Program-made: the position numbers and the translations under genes
Notes under the pieces: generated by a model
Database searches by the model: none
What the model saw: the letters and a program-made list of their open reading frames with translations, nothing else
Told to the model about the DNA's origin: nothing
Assembly: GCF_003097535.1 (NCBI RefSeq)
Contig: NZ_CP029187.1
Span: forward strand, 1,674,001-1,738,000
Reading direction: 5' to 3'
DNA: 64,000 nucleotides
Source: Flavobacterium pallidum
Lineage (GTDB): Bacteria; Bacteroidota; Bacteroidia; Flavobacteriales; Flavobacteriaceae
Shown here: piece by piece, positions 6,570 through 15,634 of the stretch
How positions within the stretch are numbered: position 1 is the first letter of the stretch
Layout of the letters: each line of letters begins with the position of its first letter

Positions 6570-7757
6570 ATGAAGAAAATCCTGCTGCTTTTCATTTTGT
6601 CTTCAGCGCTTTTTAGCTGCGTGGACAAAGATGCAGAATATTTCGATCCGCGCGGTACTGATTATGCCGGGTCGCAAAGCTGCATACAATGCCACAAGGC
6701 GACCTATGAATCGGAACTGGCGCATGCCCATTACAGCGCGACGGCTCCGGGTACGCCCGAAAATGTGCTGGGCAATTTCTCCGAGGGGCACAATGCATTT
6801 GCGTATGAAAACGGGGCGAAAATCGTCATGGAAAAACGCGGTGACAGTATTTACCATGTATTGTATAAAGATGGAAAGGAACAGAAAGCTTTCAACGTGG
6901 GGATTGTTTTCGGGTCCAGGAATGCGCAGACATCGGTGTATTGGGAAAATCACAACACCTATGAATTGCCGGTTTCCTATTATACTTCGGCGCGAAATTG
7001 GGGCACCAGCCCGGGATTTTCGTCAACAGAACCCCTTTTCAGCCGGAAGGTCATCAAGGATTGTTATGCCTGCCATAGTTCGAATGCGAGCAGCAACGTG
7101 ATGAAGGTTTCTTCTGAAAAGACCAATTTTATGACTGTAGATGTTGAAGATATTATCGACCCGAAAACCATCGTATTCGGAATCGATTGCGAAAGATGCC
7201 ACGGCCCGGCCAAAAAACATGTGACCCATCATTTGAAGTTTCCGGAAGAAAAAGCTGCTTTTGCGATGGTAAAATACGCTTCATTAAATAATCAGCAGAA
7301 ACTGGATGCGTGTGCGATCTGCCATTCAGGTGTAAGTGGTATTAAGGTGAAATCCATTTTTACGTTTAAACCCGGGGATCAGTTTTCTGATTATTGGCTT
7401 AAGCCACAATCCGGCCATTACGATGTGCATGGGAACCAATATGGGTTGTTGTCGCAAAGCCAGTGTTTCATCAAAAGTGACAACCTGAATTGCGTGAGCT
7501 GCCACAAACCACATGACGGGAAGAAACAAAATCCGGAATATTTTACGCCAGTGTGCGTGGATTGCCATAAGACAATGTCGCATACACCGGCAACATCCAA
7601 AAACATTTCGCTGAAACACCTTGAAAAGAATTGTGTCGATTGTCACATGCCGAAACAGGCATCAGGTGCGATTATTTTCCAGCAATATAAAAATTCGGAA
7701 TTCTCAAAATACTTACTGCATACACATAAAATTGGGGTTTATCCGTCAACACCTTAA
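6570..7757 (+). CDS. Seven-haem c-type cytochrome lipoprotein
   Basis: The 395-residue protein starts with a lipoprotein signal (MKKILLLFILSSALFSC, lipobox cysteine at residue 17). It contains seven CxxCH haem-attachment motifs in the order CIQCH, CYACH, CERCH, CAICH, CVSCH, CVDCH and CVDCH. Additional histidines (ARNW/HGPAKKHVTHH regions) could be distal ligands. The layout resembles the cytochrome c554-like multihaem family that passes electrons in the periplasm or on the outer membrane. The partner or electron acceptor is unknown, and no other respiratory gene is near. A box TACATTTA (6557-6564) ends only 5 nt before the ATG, so a leaderless or very short-leader transcript is possible. Transcribed divergently from the PspC-like gene and convergently with the DUF2851 gene, 5 bp apart. 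Confidence 0.88.
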   Translation: MKKILLLFILSSALFSCVDKDAEYFDPRGTDYAGSQSCIQCHKATYESELAHAHYSATAPGTPENVLGNFSEGHNAFAYENGAKIVMEKRGDSIYHVLYKDGKEQKAFNVGIVFGSRNAQTSVYWENHNTYELPVSYYTSARNWGTSPGFSSTEPLFSRKVIKDCYACHSSNASSNVMKVSSEKTNFMTVDVEDIIDPKTIVFGIDCERCHGPAKKHVTHHLKFPEEKAAFAMVKYASLNNQQKLDACAICHSGVSGIKVKSIFTFKPGDQFSDYWLKPQSGHYDVHGNQYGLLSQSQCFIKSDNLNCVSCHKPHDGKKQNPEYFTPVCVDCHKTMSHTPATSKNISLKHLEKNCVDCHMPKQASGAIIFQQYKNSEFSKYLLHTHKIGVYPSTP

Positions 7758-7762
7758 CTTCA

Positions 7763-9031
7763 TTAGTATTTGAGTAATGTTGTTCCAATGGCACATTCCA
7801 GGCAACGGCCCTTGTTGCAGTAATCGTTTTTCAATTCTAAAAGAGCCTGTGATTCAAACGCATTTTTCGGTTTGATCCCGAAACTGGTGAAATGATCCAG
7901 GATGCTGTTACTTTCTGCCGGAATGGATTGCAAAAGCGACATCAGGTTTTCGATGGTCTCTTTTCCCTGGTTTTTGACATAAGCAAACCGGAAAGGAATA
8001 ATCGTATTAATAATCACCAAATCAATAAAGGAATGTGTCAGCGTTCGTTTTTTCAACTGATTTTCACGGTCAAACTGATAATGTCCCTGCCAATAGGATG
8101 AAACGGATACATTGAACAGGTTGTAGATCTCATTAGTGCTTTCAGAATGTATGATAGACGTAAAAAGATTTTCCTTCTGATGGTACAGCATGGCGAGTTG
8201 TGCAAGCCGTATAGTAGGAAAGTTATCGGGGCGCAGCCTGAAGAATTGCAGTGGCGTAATTTCAGGTTTTTCGAATCGGTACTTCTCCGCAAGGTAGTGG
8301 TAAGCGGATTTTAATTCCACAAAATATTGATCTTGTTTTTCGCCTTCCAACAAACCGCAACTGCCGAAAAACAGGGCTTCGAGGTTGGTGATTTCGAAAT
8401 GTTCCTTACGGATGATCGAAAAGGGCAGGCATCGAGCCATTTCCATAAACGACATCCCGTTCGTATTCAATCCGAAATTTTTGGCCAATAAGCAAAACAA
8501 TACTGCTTCCCAATCGCCGGTTTGATGCTGCAGTAAGGTGAGTATGGCCTCTGACTTTCTTTCGAGCCGTTCCAGGAAAAGCCGTTCCAGCCAGTTTTGT
8601 AGGGTAAAACTGTCGATTGAAGCCAATTGCTTTTCGCAATAAATCCAGGATTTCGGACGTATTAAGGCTTCGTAATTTTGTATTAAACCTGGAGAAATGA
8701 AATGGTGTAGTTCCAGCGTATGAATTTCGGTATTGTCTTTTCGGAAAATAGGGGCATCATGGTTCCAGACCACGTGCAGCACGACATTGTCATAAGCCGG
8801 ATCGTGCTGGTGGTTGTGGATATACCAGTCCGTAGAACTTAAATGAATTTCGATATTTCCGGCCCATTTTTGGTTGCCGATGACAATTTGTGCGTTGAAA
8901 AAATCGGGGCCGGAGCGCTGCAGGTATTGTCCTGTGTGCAGGATTTGAAGGTTTTCACCGGAAGTGGTCGTAAGACCGGTCAATGGAAATTTCTTGAATC
9001 TCCACACATAATGCAGGAAATCTTCTTTCAT
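7763..9031 (-). CDS. DUF2851 family protein
   Basis: The 422-residue protein matches the Bacteroidetes/Chlorobi DUF2851 family: a start of the type MKEDFLHYVWRFKKF, then QRSGPDFFNAQIVIGNQKWAGNIEIHLSSTDWYIHNHQHDPAYDNVVLHVVWNHD with repeated histidines and aspartates, a helical middle and a C-terminal cysteine cluster (YCNKGRCLECAIG). The first part, with GNIEIH and HHDPAYDNVVLHVV, looks nuclease-like in that acidic and histidine residues are clustered, but no function is established. The cytosolic location is inferred from the lack of a signal peptide. It ends 5 bp from the convergent cytochrome gene. Confidence 0.85.
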   Translation of the reverse strand: MKEDFLHYVWRFKKFPLTGLTTTSGENLQILHTGQYLQRSGPDFFNAQIVIGNQKWAGNIEIHLSSTDWYIHNHQHDPAYDNVVLHVVWNHDAPIFRKDNTEIHTLELHHFISPGLIQNYEALIRPKSWIYCEKQLASIDSFTLQNWLERLFLERLERKSEAILTLLQHQTGDWEAVLFCLLAKNFGLNTNGMSFMEMARCLPFSIIRKEHFEITNLEALFFGSCGLLEGEKQDQYFVELKSAYHYLAEKYRFEKPEITPLQFFRLRPDNFPTIRLAQLAMLYHQKENLFTSIIHSESTNEIYNLFNVSVSSYWQGHYQFDRENQLKKRTLTHSFIDLVIINTIIPFRFAYVKNQGKETIENLMSLLQSIPAESNSILDHFTSFGIKPKNAFESQALLELKNDYCNKGRCLECAIGTTLLKY

Positions 9032-9086
9032 CTGGATGGCGGATAAGTTTGTAATTGGCTTTAGATAGCTAATTTACAATAAAAAA

Positions 9087-9125
9087 ATTCCAAATTCCAA
9101 ACTTGAGCGGTTAGGAATTTGGAAT
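9087..9125 (-). terminator. Terminator after the CBS/cysteine synthase gene
   Basis: ATTCCAAATTCC pairs perfectly with GGAATTTGGAAT around a 15-nt loop, with seven T at the minus-strand 3' side. It lies 24 bp past the stop codon. The stem belongs to the AATTCCAA hairpin family seen elsewhere in this window. Confidence 0.75.
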
Positions 9126-9149
9126 CTGGAATTTGAAATTTTGGGTTTA

Positions 9150-10511
9150 TTATTTTATCGACCCGATGATATCGTATTTTGTAATGATATGGTGCTTGCC
9201 ATTTCCAAGTTCAAGTAAAACCGCCTGGTTTTCCTTATTGATCAGTTTGGAAACTTCTTCAATTGGGGTGCCTGCTTTTACAATCGGGTAAGGTTTGCCC
9301 ATGACCTCCTTAATTGGTTTTTCAGCAACGTTCTTATCGGCGATGTAACTTTGGAACAAATCCGTTTCATCGACTGAGCCCACAAATCCATTGATGTCGA
9401 TTACAGGGATTTGCGAGATTTTGTATTTACGCATCCTTTCGATGGCATGCGAAACGAGTTCTTCAGTACGCACGATCACCAGCGGTTTGTCGATGTGGTC
9501 TTTGATCACGTCTTCGGCTTTGGTGATTTCCTCGTCAAGGAAACCTCTTTCGCGCATCCAATCGTCATTGAACATCTTGCCGACGTAACGGCTTCCGGAA
9601 TCGTGGAAAAGCACTACGACTACATCGTCCGGCTTAAAATGTTCTTTCAATTGCAATAAGCCTTTGATGGCTGAACCGGCAGAGTTTCCTACGAATATTC
9701 CCTCTTCCAGTGCCAGTTTGCGTTGATATACGGCCGCATCCTTATCCGTCACTTTTGTAAAACCATCGATAAGCGAAAAGTCGACATTCTTTGGTAAAAT
9801 GTCTTCGCCAATACCTTCAGTGATGTATGAATACACTTCATTTTCGTCAAAAATGCCGGTTTCATGGTATTTTTTGAAAACCGAACCATAGGTGTCGATT
9901 CCCCAGCATTTGATGTTTGGATTTTTTTCCTTTAAATATTTTGCAACACCCGAAATTGTTCCTCCGGTACCCACACCCACCACAAAATGCGTCACTTTAC
10001 CACCGGTCTGTTCCCAGATTTCCGGACCGGTCGATTCATAATGCGCGAGTGAATTCGATAAATTGTCATATTGGTTTACGTACCAGGAATTCGGGGTTTC
10101 TTCGCCGAGCCTTTTGGACACCGAGTAGTAAGAACGCGGATCCGATGGCTCTACATCAGTGGGGCACACAATCACTTTTGCGCCAACCGCACGCAGGATA
10201 TCCATTTTTTCTTTCGATTGCTTGTCGGTGATGACACAAATTAGTTTATAGCCTTTTATGATGGCTGCCAACGCCAGACCCATTCCGGTATTTCCGGAAG
10301 TTCCTTCGATAATGGTGCCGCCTGGCTTGAGCCTTCCGTCGGCTTCAGCATCTTCGACCATTTTCACGGCCATACGGTCTTTTACCGAATTGCCCGGGTT
10401 GAAGGTTTCCACTTTGGCCAACACCAGCGCATCGATTTCAGCGGTTACTTTATTGATTTTTACCAAAGGCGTATTCCCGATTGTGCCCAGTATATTTTCT
10501 GCGTAATTCAT
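9150..10511 (-). CDS. PLP-dependent cystathionine beta-synthase / cysteine synthase with CBS domain pair
   Basis: The 453-residue protein has a fold-type II PLP catalytic domain (about residues 1-320) with the Schiff-base lysine in NPGNSVKDRMA, the substrate loop EGTSGNTG, and the phosphate-binding GVGTGGTISG. A regulatory pair of CBS domains follows (about 335-453: PLVIVRTEELVSHAIERM and IVKAGTPIEEVSKLI). This architecture is that of cystathionine beta-synthase (serine plus homocysteine to cystathionine), while many bacterial members also act as cysteine synthases. Which substrate is used cannot be decided here. The haem-binding N-terminal part of animal CBS is absent. CBS domains suggest control by adenosyl ligands. 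The gene forms a single unit ended by a strong hairpin. Confidence 0.88.
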   Translation of the reverse strand: MNYAENILGTIGNTPLVKINKVTAEIDALVLAKVETFNPGNSVKDRMAVKMVEDAEADGRLKPGGTIIEGTSGNTGMGLALAAIIKGYKLICVITDKQSKEKMDILRAVGAKVIVCPTDVEPSDPRSYYSVSKRLGEETPNSWYVNQYDNLSNSLAHYESTGPEIWEQTGGKVTHFVVGVGTGGTISGVAKYLKEKNPNIKCWGIDTYGSVFKKYHETGIFDENEVYSYITEGIGEDILPKNVDFSLIDGFTKVTDKDAAVYQRKLALEEGIFVGNSAGSAIKGLLQLKEHFKPDDVVVVLFHDSGSRYVGKMFNDDWMRERGFLDEEITKAEDVIKDHIDKPLVIVRTEELVSHAIERMRKYKISQIPVIDINGFVGSVDETDLFQSYIADKNVAEKPIKEVMGKPYPIVKAGTPIEEVSKLINKENQAVLLELGNGKHHIITKYDIIGSIK

Positions 10512-10619
10512 AATGATCGTGTGTTTATCCGAATTTATATTTGGCGATAAGCCAAAAAACGGATGTAAAGATATTGATTATATAAATGTCTGCAAGGGAG
10601 GAAGGCATTATTTGGAATT

Positions 10620-10660
10620 AAAAAAAACCATCAGCAGGCAATGTCCTCTTGATGGTTTCT
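10620..10660 (-). terminator. Terminator after the small two-TM protein gene
   Basis: On the minus strand AAACCATCA pairs with TGATGGTTT around a loop containing GAGGACATTGCC, followed by a T run. It lies just downstream of the stop codon at 10683. Confidence 0.75.
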
Positions 10661-10682
10661 CTGGTCCGGGCATAACGGTAAG

Positions 10683-10877
10683 TTATGATTCGTCTTTTGT
10701 GGTTTTTACCAGCCCGATGCCGGCAATGAAAAAAACGATTCCCAGAATGCCGTAAATTGTAAGTGCCTTAATATCGCGCACGCCGCCGCCAGTATTGGCA
10801 AAGACAACCGCCGCATAAATAAGCCCGATTATCCCCAGGATGGTCAGGATGGTTCCGAAGAGTCTTTTAACATTCAT
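10683..10877 (-). CDS. Small membrane protein with two membrane segments
   Basis: A 64-residue protein with two predicted membrane helices (ILTILGIIGLIYAAVVFA and LTIYGILGIVFFIAGIGLV) joined by a short loop GGGVRDIKA, and a charged tail KTTKDES. This pattern is common in Flavobacteriia as an uncharacterised small inner-membrane protein. It has its own terminator, and the upstream surface-protein gene ends 83 bp away on the same strand, so it may be a separate short transcript. No function can be assigned. Confidence 0.7.
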   Translation of the reverse strand: MNVKRLFGTILTILGIIGLIYAAVVFANTGGGVRDIKALTIYGILGIVFFIAGIGLVKTTKDES

Positions 10878-10959
10878 AATATTTGGATTTTAGGTTTGGT
10901 AAAATTCCGTTTTTTTTATAAAGTCTGCGTTACAGCTTTCAGGTTTATAGTTGTAAGAT

Positions 10960-12723
10960 TTACTGAACAGAGGAGGTGACCATAATTTTCTGTGTTTGCA
11001 CAGCCTGACGGGAATTGAGGATTTTCACAATGTAAATGCCATCGCTTAAACCTTCCGTAGATAGTATGAAATACGCCGCGCCTGTACCTGAGGTATTTAT
11101 AATAAGCCTGCCGCTGATGTCGTAAAGATTTACGGCATCATAAGGTATCATTTCCGGATTCGCAATACGCAATACATGCGATTTATTGTCCTGCGTGATT
11201 AAAAAGTTGTCTGTATCCTGGTTCTTAATGCCGAGGTTGGTGCTGGCAAATGTAACCTCGAACCTTTCAGCGGATACTCCCGCGGTCAGGTTTGCTTCAT
11301 AAAAATCATTCCTGATGTCATGGTACGACTGGTCCAAAGCATCGTAAATGTAAACCGGCTGTTCCGGGTCGAAATTATAAATTTCAGGAATATAAAACTT
11401 TATAGCGCTTAACGCGGAAGATTTCACGCCGACCTTGACCCTTTTATTGATATTAAAATCGATGCCTTCAATCGCATAGGGGTTATCGTTAATCAGGAAA
11501 TAGGCATCGTCAGGAAGATCGGCGGCTAATGGAGCATCAATTCCCCAATCCACGCCATCCGTGGCTTCAGGAATAAAAGCGAGCGCTAACTGCCTTGATG
11601 AACCATTCTCCAGCATGATGTTTAATTTGAAGTGCGATACGGGCTGCAATGCAGTGCTGTCCTGCACCGCCAACGCCATTCTTTCGAAATCCGACAAGCT
11701 TCCGCTTTCTTTATAATAAGTTCTGTGCGTATTTTTGAGTGTTACGGTGCCATTGCTGTTCCCCTGGATCATGAAACCCTGGCCCACCGGAGCATATTTC
11801 CTGGGGTATGTCTGCCCCGAGGAAGTTCCCGTGGTGTTCAGGCTCCCGTCGGGATTGTAAGTGTTGAAAGTAGCCGATACATATATTCCTGATGACCCAA
11901 GCGAAACGGGAGAATAGGTACCGTAACCACCCCGATATTGCCCGATATTGTGTGTGTTTAGTGTTTTGTCCTGTTCCCAATAATAAGCAATTCCGGTGCA
12001 GGCCGTATTGGATGCATCAAGCAGGAAAGCATTGACGTGCAATGCGGAAGGGTATGGGTTTCCGGTGAGCGTAAATTTTCCTGTGTCCACCGCAACCGAA
12101 ATATTTCCGTCATTCGGTTTTCCCGAAAAATCATAACGCTGTGCGCTTCCAGGATTGTTTTGTATGCCGTTTCCTTCTACAATATTGGTGTCGCTGCCTG
12201 AAGTTCCTTTCATTGTAAAACCTTCTCCCGGGCCTATTGTGGAAGCGCTTCCCGCAGTAATCCAGGATGATGATACCGTTGGAAGGTACTTGTAAATCCA
12301 ATATGTCGAAATGGTTAAGGGATTTGCAAATCCATCGGAGTCAGTGGTCAGCATGCTGGCCGGCGTACTCGAAATATTGTTGACAGGACGGCCCAGCATC
12401 GTAATGCCGAAGTTTTCATTTCCAACAGTATTGCTGGCATTCCCTACCGGAGAACACCAGTAATTGAATTCGTAATTGTCAGAAGTGCCTTCCTGGTACA
12501 GTGATAGTTTTCCGGGCCCTTTATTTGCGGAACCTCCCGTTGTACCCTGTACCAGTTGTGCTTCATTTCGAAGGTAGATGTTGCCGCTTGACTGCAGGTT
12601 TACATCCTGTTTTACAAAGAGCACTTCACCTTTGACATACATATAATAGTTCGGGCTTACATATATTTGGGCCAAGGCCGGCATGGTGGCCAGAATTAAT
12701 ACTATGGTGGCAAGTTGTTTCAT
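10960..12723 (-). CDS. T9SS-secreted surface protein with type A sorting domain
   Basis: The 587-residue protein has a signal peptide (MKQLATIVLILATMPALAQ) and a long extracellular part. The C-terminal about 75 residues form a type A T9SS sorting domain (AVNLYDISGRLIINTSG...LSDGIYIVKILNSRQAVQTQKIMV), which sends the protein across the outer membrane and to the cell surface. The middle (YWCSPVGN, GEGFTMKG, LTGNPYPSALHVNAFLLD, GQGFMIQG) is the same module found at the ends of the two giant proteins at 36-59 kb, although the sorting signal differs. It starts 8 bp after the stop of the upstream gene (12731), so the two are co-transcribed. Confidence 0.88.
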   Translation of the reverse strand: MKQLATIVLILATMPALAQIYVSPNYYMYVKGEVLFVKQDVNLQSSGNIYLRNEAQLVQGTTGGSANKGPGKLSLYQEGTSDNYEFNYWCSPVGNASNTVGNENFGITMLGRPVNNISSTPASMLTTDSDGFANPLTISTYWIYKYLPTVSSSWITAGSASTIGPGEGFTMKGTSGSDTNIVEGNGIQNNPGSAQRYDFSGKPNDGNISVAVDTGKFTLTGNPYPSALHVNAFLLDASNTACTGIAYYWEQDKTLNTHNIGQYRGGYGTYSPVSLGSSGIYVSATFNTYNPDGSLNTTGTSSGQTYPRKYAPVGQGFMIQGNSNGTVTLKNTHRTYYKESGSLSDFERMALAVQDSTALQPVSHFKLNIMLENGSSRQLALAFIPEATDGVDWGIDAPLAADLPDDAYFLINDNPYAIEGIDFNINKRVKVGVKSSALSAIKFYIPEIYNFDPEQPVYIYDALDQSYHDIRNDFYEANLTAGVSAERFEVTFASTNLGIKNQDTDNFLITQDNKSHVLRIANPEMIPYDAVNLYDISGRLIINTSGTGAAYFILSTEGLSDGIYIVKILNSRQAVQTQKIMVTSSVQ

Positions 12724-12730
12724 AATGATA

Positions 12731-14233
12731 CTATTTCATTGTCATACTGAAAGTACGCACCTTAAAAGTCTGCGAGTTAGCATTCACACGCCTGATCCAT
12801 ATCTCGATGGAATCTCCGGAGTTCAGGTAAACGGCACCCTGTATCGGGAATGCCTGGATATAACCTGCATTGGTATCTATGATGGTTTCACTAGGGACCT
12901 GCGGATCTGTTCCGCCGGCCGCCGGGATCCGCATTACGAAAAACGCGTATTCGGTATTTCCGGTGCCGGAAACATAATCAAACGCTACGGCACAATTCAC
13001 CTGGAAAATCCTTCCCTTTTTTCCAACATAAGTAATCCTGTTATTGGTTGTAGCTGTGGTGCGGAATAAATTGGCCGTCAAACCGGCTGTAATGTTCAGT
13101 TTCGTATTCACGCCCTGTGTTCCGAGCGGCGTGGCTGCCTGTGCCGTTCCGGATTGATTCAGGTAAACGGTTCCTGTGGACTGTGCATCGCCTTCGGTGG
13201 GGATACCTGGGGAGTTTACATACCAGTTGTTGTTGAAGTTAAATCCGGTATAAACCGCCGGATTGTAGCCATTAACATATTTCCCTGTAGTTACTGTTCC
13301 TGTAAAAACGACCCCGTCAAGCACCGCATCACCGTTGATGACCGGGTTTGAGGATACATCAAATCCGATTTTTGTACCAATGACTTCACTGAATCCGCCT
13401 TGTTTTTGTACCAATCCGAACGTACCCTGCAGGGTTTCATAAGTCCCGGAATTGTTGCCAAACCAGGCAGCGTTGCTTAAAAGCAATTTGTTGATGTCTT
13501 TGTAAATAATTCCGGTGGTATTCCCGATGTATTGTACAATGCTTGCAAAAACGAGCGCGAAATTCTCCAGCTTTCCCACATTTGCGGAAGCGTTTATGAT
13601 ACAATCCCGTACAATAAAGCTCTGTGTTTGTGTTCCCGCGCCAATTGACCCCGTTCCCATTACATTGAATACATTTCCCGTAGTTGCGGTTAAAGTTAAT
13701 ATTTTGATCGAGCCGCCAGTGGATCCCGTAAATAAGTCCCCGGTAGCCCTGATTAATTTGTCTTCACCGGCATCCTGCCCAATAATGTAGCAATTGTTCA
13801 GCTCGATGGGTAAGTCAACATTGATCGTCCCATTGATCTCATAAAGGGTATTGACATCCATCATATACTTTGTATTGCTTCCCGCGGTTTTTTCGGCTGC
13901 CAAAACTGTAGCCAGTACATCGGTCGATTTGATGAGTTTGTACTTGATGCGGCCTTCCTTTTCACCACTGATTTTAATCCACGACGTGGTCAGTAAATCG
14001 TAATGGTATAAAGAGCCAAGTGTTGTGTCAAAAACGACAAGGCCATTTGCCGGTGATGCGATGGCTGTCCTTTGTGACGTAGTCATCCGTGGCGGAAGCA
14101 ATCCCTGGGTGCTAGACTGGATGTCTAATATTGACGAAGCATCCGGGGTAGTGGTTCCGATGCCAATTTGCGCAAAACCTATGGCGCAGGTCATCGTCAA
14201 AACCCAAAATAAGGTAATCTTCAAAAGTTTCAT
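12731..14233 (-). CDS. Secreted repeat-region protein of the IGIGTTTPDASSILDI family
   Basis: About 500 residues. The signal peptide MKLLKITLFWVLTMTCAIGFAQ is followed at once by IGIGTTTPDASSILDIQS and GLLPPRMTTSQRTAI, a very common start of Bacteroidetes surface proteins related to phage-tail-like structural parts. The body is beta-rich, low in charge, and has many T, S, G and N residues, probably a beta-helix/sandwich. A longer frame begins at 14278, but the ATG at 14233 directly before the signal peptide is preferred. There is no T9SS sorting domain, so its route to the surface is unclear; it may be assembled with the downstream T9SS protein with which it shares a transcript. Confidence 0.75.
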   Translation of the reverse strand: MKLLKITLFWVLTMTCAIGFAQIGIGTTTPDASSILDIQSSTQGLLPPRMTTSQRTAIASPANGLVVFDTTLGSLYHYDLLTTSWIKISGEKEGRIKYKLIKSTDVLATVLAAEKTAGSNTKYMMDVNTLYEINGTINVDLPIELNNCYIIGQDAGEDKLIRATGDLFTGSTGGSIKILTLTATTGNVFNVMGTGSIGAGTQTQSFIVRDCIINASANVGKLENFALVFASIVQYIGNTTGIIYKDINKLLLSNAAWFGNNSGTYETLQGTFGLVQKQGGFSEVIGTKIGFDVSSNPVINGDAVLDGVVFTGTVTTGKYVNGYNPAVYTGFNFNNNWYVNSPGIPTEGDAQSTGTVYLNQSGTAQAATPLGTQGVNTKLNITAGLTANLFRTTATTNNRITYVGKKGRIFQVNCAVAFDYVSGTGNTEYAFFVMRIPAAGGTDPQVPSETIIDTNAGYIQAFPIQGAVYLNSGDSIEIWIRRVNANSQTFKVRTFSMTMK

Positions 14234-14382
14234 GATAATAGATTTAAGGTATGTAAATATCTGCAAAAAATTACGCAAAATGTTATATGATGCTTTTAAA
14301 AAGTATCATTTTGTCAATTTTAAATCTAATTAAAAATGAAATAATGAGAATTATTAATCTATTTCTTATGTTTTTAAAAAAA

Positions 14383-15606
14383 CTACTCTATATTCAACGA
14401 ATGTTCCCTATCCACAAAGTCCCCTTCGTTTTTGGAAATAGCAATGGTGGCTACCGCATTTCCCATGAAGTTGGTCACAGCTCGCGCCTCGCTCATAAAT
14501 TTGTCAATCCCGATAATAAATCCCAAACCTTCCATTGGGATGCTGTGTATGGCTGTCATGGTCGAAGCCAATATCACAAAACCGCTGCCGGTAACGCCTG
14601 CCGCACCTTTCGAAGTTATCATTAACAACCCTACGATGGTAAGGATTTGCGTAAACGACAGGTGTACGTCATACAATTGCGCCAGAAAAATCACGCTCAT
14701 CGAAAGGTATATCGAAGTGCCGTCCAGATTGAACGAATAACCTGTAGGGACTACCAGCCCGACCACAGGTTTGCTGCATCCCATACGTTCGAGTTTATGT
14801 ATTAAATTCGGTAATGCGGGTTCTGATGACGAAGTGCCAAGTACAATCAGCAGTTCCGGCTTCAGGTATCGGATCAGGTCCATTATCCTGATTTTGTAAA
14901 ATCGCAAAATGGCTCCCAGAATTAAAAAAATGAAAATAGCCATTGTCAGGTACATCGTCAGCATCAGTTTGCCTAAAGGCAATAATGATTGCAAACCGAA
15001 TTTCCCGACCGTATATGCCATGCCGCCAAAGGCCCCCACCGGCGCGAGCCACATGATGAGTTTTAGCAATTTGAAGACAAATCCGGAAATTTTATACAGC
15101 GTAGCAACGATGCGCTCCCTTTGGCTGAAATAATTCAGTGCAATCCCGACAATAATAGCAAGTATCAAGGCCTGTAAGGTAATGTTCGTTTTAAAGAATT
15201 CCCACCAGTCGAAGGCCTGTTGCGCTTTGGAAGTATAATCTGATGCATCGTTGATGTCTAGACCTGCACGGCTGATGTGCCCCGGTCTGATGATGATGGC
15301 CGCCGCAACCCCGATACCAAGCGCGAAAGTCGTCACGACTTCAAAATACAGCAATGCCTTAAGGCCGATGCGGCCAACCTTGCGTAAATCGCCCATGCCG
15401 CCAATACCGAGAACGATGGTCAGGAAAATAATCGGGGCGATGAAAACCTTTACGATACTGATGAAAATATCCCCCACGACCTTCATTCCCTTGCCTGTTT
15501 CGGGAGTAAAATGCCCCACTAAAACACCGCTGATGATGGCAATCAGCACCCAGAAAGTGAGGTTCTTGAAAACGGCTGGAATGAATGCGGTTGATCTTAC
15601 GGACAT
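14383..15606 (-). CDS. Dicarboxylate/amino-acid:cation symporter (DAACS family)
   Basis: Inner-membrane transporter of 407 residues that takes up C4-dicarboxylates or glutamate/aspartate with protons or sodium. Eight hydrophobic segments and two hairpins are apparent. The family motifs are TSSSEPALPNLIHKLERMG (HP1 serine-rich tip) and GYSFNLDGTSIYLSMSVIFLAQ (TM7/HP2 region NLDGT), plus SKGAAGVTGSGFVILASTM (HP2). The NMDGT position reads NLDGT. Substrate cannot be decided. The gene begins 28 bp after the stop of the helical-repeat gene at 15635, so it could be part of the phytochrome operon. Confidence 0.9.
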   Translation of the reverse strand: MSVRSTAFIPAVFKNLTFWVLIAIISGVLVGHFTPETGKGMKVVGDIFISIVKVFIAPIIFLTIVLGIGGMGDLRKVGRIGLKALLYFEVVTTFALGIGVAAAIIIRPGHISRAGLDINDASDYTSKAQQAFDWWEFFKTNITLQALILAIIVGIALNYFSQRERIVATLYKISGFVFKLLKLIMWLAPVGAFGGMAYTVGKFGLQSLLPLGKLMLTMYLTMAIFIFLILGAILRFYKIRIMDLIRYLKPELLIVLGTSSSEPALPNLIHKLERMGCSKPVVGLVVPTGYSFNLDGTSIYLSMSVIFLAQLYDVHLSFTQILTIVGLLMITSKGAAGVTGSGFVILASTMTAIHSIPMEGLGFIIGIDKFMSEARAVTNFMGNAVATIAISKNEGDFVDREHSLNIE

Positions 15607-15634
15607 ACAACTGGCTTTGCGCTAAAGTACCATT

